Below are positions 15,750-18,187 of a stretch of 18,187 bases of DNA, piece after piece; position 1 is the first letter of the stretch, and every line of letters begins with the position of its first letter. Source of the DNA: Pleurotus ostreatus/Saccharomyces cerevisiae fusant (Eukaryota; Opisthokonta). The stretch lies in the NCBI GenBank assembly GCA_024196135.1, contig JAMQCK010000661.1:1-18187 (forward strand), read 5' to 3'. Under the pieces are notes generated by a model, which saw only the letters and a program-made list of their open reading frames with translations, was not told where the DNA came from and ran no database searches. The position numbers were made by a program, and so were the translations under genes.

Positions 15750-18187
15750 ATGCCGTCCAATCATGGCAGCCAACTTACTGGGAGTCCGCCATCGAGCTCT
15801 CCCAGTAGCTCTCCTAGACCGAGAAAGCTACAGCCCCACTTCGAACGCATGCTCCCCTATCTCCAAGTCAACATGCACACGAACAAATTCCACACCGAGC
15901 ACGAAGATTACATATTCACGCTCCCTGCGCTCACGTCTATGGTGGAGTCGCACATGGATAGACCTGCAGTGGTTGCCGCCCAACCGAAGATCTGGCATGA
16001 CGAAGCTCCTGCGCAGCCCAATAATCCGGCCGAGCCAGACGTTGCCACTGAGGAACAGCCGACCGCTGAGAATCAGGTATGTATGTCGCTTAACTTCCGG
16101 TGCGCTTTACTGACGCATATCCCAGGCTCATGCTAATGAAGTGGTCGTCTCTAGCGCAACCGAGCAGGCCACAGCAGGCAATGAGGTACAAATTTCACAC
16201 AGTGCCTCTGACGACGTTAATCATGTCTCTTTTACAGGCTGGTGATGCTGGCAGGCCTTTGGGGATGGACAACAAGATCGTATTCAACGACAGCATCGGG
16301 GTGCGTTGCCCTTCATCATGGACGGCGAGATCGGAGTCACTGAACACACGCAGTACACTGGATGGCAACCTCCAAACCCCGTCGGTGATGCCAAGTACTG
16401 GACGATACGGCGCGGCACAGTCGAGGGCACGCGTCACGACGGCGAGCATGATCAACGGCCGAATGCTGAGTCTAGAAGTGTGCGTACCTTTATGCTCGAA
16501 GTTGCCCAGGGATTGACACATGTCTCCCCCCTAGTTTTGGTTTCCGGAACTTGAGAGGGAGAGTGTGCTTGTTGGTGCTGACGCCGTTACGGAGGCGGGG
16601 ATCGCGCCAGAAGTCGCGTCCAACGAGGCTCTCATGAAGCAAGTTCACCAACTCCTCAACACATCGGCCTCCAGCAACCGTACGAACACGGCCAACGCGG
16701 ACTTGGTGATAGCGGATTACATGGTCATGGCGCTCGAAGACCCCAACATGGAGCTCAATCAAGAACTGGTCAACGCGGCTGCCGCTGTGGTACGCGAAAA
16801 GGAGGCGCGCCTTGGAAATGACTACTGCGGTCATCCCGAGAACTACACACCGAGGTATCGAGCCGACATCCCAGACGACGATTCGGACGACGACGAGAAG
16901 AAGAAGAAGAAAGAGTCTGAGGATCCAGCTTATCAGCCCTCTGGACCACGCAAGTCCACGACGCGCGACCCTTATCTTATTCGTAAGGATCCGCCACAGG
17001 TGCAGCGGACGCCACAGCACCAGCCAACTACAGAGGATCTGGATCTCTCTGACGTCGGTGGCTACGCTCTGGAGAAACTCGACTGGCTGGACCAAGACCG
17101 TTTGGAGGCGGGAATGGACGAGTCGGAACCCGGAGACAAAATTTGCAACACAGAGGCCGCCTTCAAGCGCCTCACGAAGTTTGCGAGATTCCTCGTCGCC
17201 ATGCTCATCGAATGCAAGCAATCTGTATCGCGGCAGAAGGAGGGACAAGCTTATGACAATGCGCAGCACACTAGTTTGCGCGAAGCGCAACGGCAGTTAA
17301 TGATACAGGTGTGTGCTCATCCTTGTTGTCACTCTTTTTCCCGGACTCACAACGCGACAGGCCTCGTATCTCTTGACCAGCGACACATGGGGTAAACGCC
17401 AGGACAATGTGGTCGCAATGGCGATGATTGGCGACTGGTGGAGCTGGACCGAGTTCGAGAAACGCATTGGATACGTGAAGCAAGCGAACTGGGACGACTA
17501 CACGTACGAGAACCGCCCCATCAAGACCAGCCGGCCCTGGAGCCAACTGGTACAGTGGGGCTCGCCTGCCTCGGACCGGGCGATGCAGAAGATGATGGAC
17601 CGCGTGAACGAGCTGTTCCCTGGCGCTGGAGTTGCGCTACCACCCACCTTGCCTTCGACCTCGACCTCGCATCCTGGCAGTCCCGAAGGTCCCGACGGCG
17701 AGGTTCCGCTTCCTGACGCTCCTGACTCCGCCGACCCGAATGCTCCGTCTCAGAATCGTGTTCAGCTCGAGGCGCTCGATCCCATGAGCGCTGATTATTG
17801 GGACGGCGCGGACCCTGGCGACGATGATGAAGCCCGCAGTGGTGATGGCGAAGACCATGGTGAATACGACGCTCATAGTCCTGAAGGCGCAGGTGAGGTG
17901 TTCAGCTCCGAGCGCGAGGTCTCTCATCATGACGATGAAGACCAACACGCTCCTGTTGTCGCTGCAACGTCAGACCCGGAGGCCCGCTCTCTCGACCTCG
18001 ACGTCACCATGGACGAACCGCAGCGCACACCGAGCGGCGGCGCTTCCTCTGGCGCTATTCCGGTCTCTCGAGCGCCTGCTAGCCATCTCTCATGGCGCGA
18101 CCTTCAGCGCTACAACTCTGAGGACAGCCTCAAGGCAGACGATACGCAGCTTCCGCTGATCGCTCGAGCTGATGCTGTGGCTGCTGA
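15750..18187 (+). CDS. L2: L-family protein, 3' end beyond the window
   Basis: Family not recognised; paralogue of L1. Exons: 15750-16076, 16126-16185, 16238-16300, 16354-16479, 16535-17308 and 17361 to the window end, all phase 0, giving at least 725 residues. The start ATG at 15750 (MPSNHG) is the only suitable one, and a frame-compatible upstream TTG is not used. Exon 1 has HFERMLPYLQVNMHTNKFHT then EHEDY, aligned to L1. A charged linker with DDDSDDDEKKKKK lies at about residue 307. The shared block runs from about 375: LDWLDQDR, KICNTEAAFKRL, FLVAMLIECKQS (Glu418, Lys420), QRQLMIQ at the splice, VVAMAMIGDWWSWTEFEKR, QLVQWGSPASDRAMQKMMDRV. The Glu is exactly 33 residues from the splice in both L1 and L2. 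An acidic, low-complexity tail follows. It is divergent from S6. Confidence 0.8.
16898..16913 (+). repeat. Short AAG run in the L2 charged linker
   Basis: A run of AAG triplets encodes consecutive lysines directly after an Asp-rich stretch. It occupies the same position between the N-terminal part and the conserved block as the (TCG)n Asp run in L1. Confidence 0.6.

Noticed and set aside
10700..15750. The divergent S/L pairs as a homeodomain mating-type (HD1/HD2) locus
   Set aside because: No homeodomain signature such as WFxNxR is visible in S or L, and the flanking genes are not the usual mip1 neighbour.
14739..15773. A 344-codon open frame on the minus strand covering S6 in a different frame
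   Set aside because: It lacks the S-family motifs, crosses the S6 promoter and 3' flank, and the overlapping S6 frame is supported by five paralogues. Similar shorter shadow frames occur over S1 and S2.

Overview
The window looks like nuclear DNA of a filamentous basidiomycete, probably an Agaricomycete. Genes are compact and carry many 50-60 nt GT-AG introns (donors usually GTGCGT or GTAxGT), base composition is GC-rich, and three conserved eukaryotic genes can be rebuilt exon by exon: mitochondrial ribosomal protein uS5m (MRPS5), the mitochondrial ATP synthase assembly factor ATP10, and a stand-alone PITH-domain protein. I see no rRNA, tRNA, CRISPR array or recognisable transposon. Exon boundaries were set by hand from splice signals, reading frame and paralogue alignment.

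Layout, left to right: a 3' fragment of an unidentified gene (+, 1-318); three tandem copies of a small-protein gene called S here (S1-S3, all minus, about 1 kb apart, 1023-3547); the PITH gene (minus, 3877-4748); MRPS5 (minus, 4970-7036); a large acidic, probably nuclear protein gene, L1 (minus, 7279-10700); S4 (+, 11028-11567), divergent from L1; S5 (+, 12184-12733); ATP10 (minus, 13146-14383); S6 (minus, 14995-15547); and L2 (+, from 15750, running off the window end), divergent from S6.

The unusual content is two lineage-type gene families that I do not recognise. The S family has six copies of 162-168 aa. Every copy has the same structure: one long exon, a phase-0 intron of 51-55 nt placed right after a Pro-Lys, and a 15-nt last exon encoding x-(F/Y)-I-C plus stop. 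There are two subfamilies: S1-S4, and S5/S6. The L family has two copies with several short 5' exons, a shared N-terminal MHTNxFHTEHEDY motif, an acidic linker, a conserved block holding an aligned E-x-K after a hydrophobic strand, and a disordered tail that is basic at the end in L1. Each L gene sits head-to-head with an S gene across a 200-330 bp spacer, so S+L looks like a repeated divergent two-gene module, with extra solo S copies.

The PITH, MRPS5 and ATP10 genes are ordinary housekeeping neighbours among which the S/L genes are interspersed. That S and L work together is an inference from the repeated divergent layout. No function for either family is shown by the sequence.
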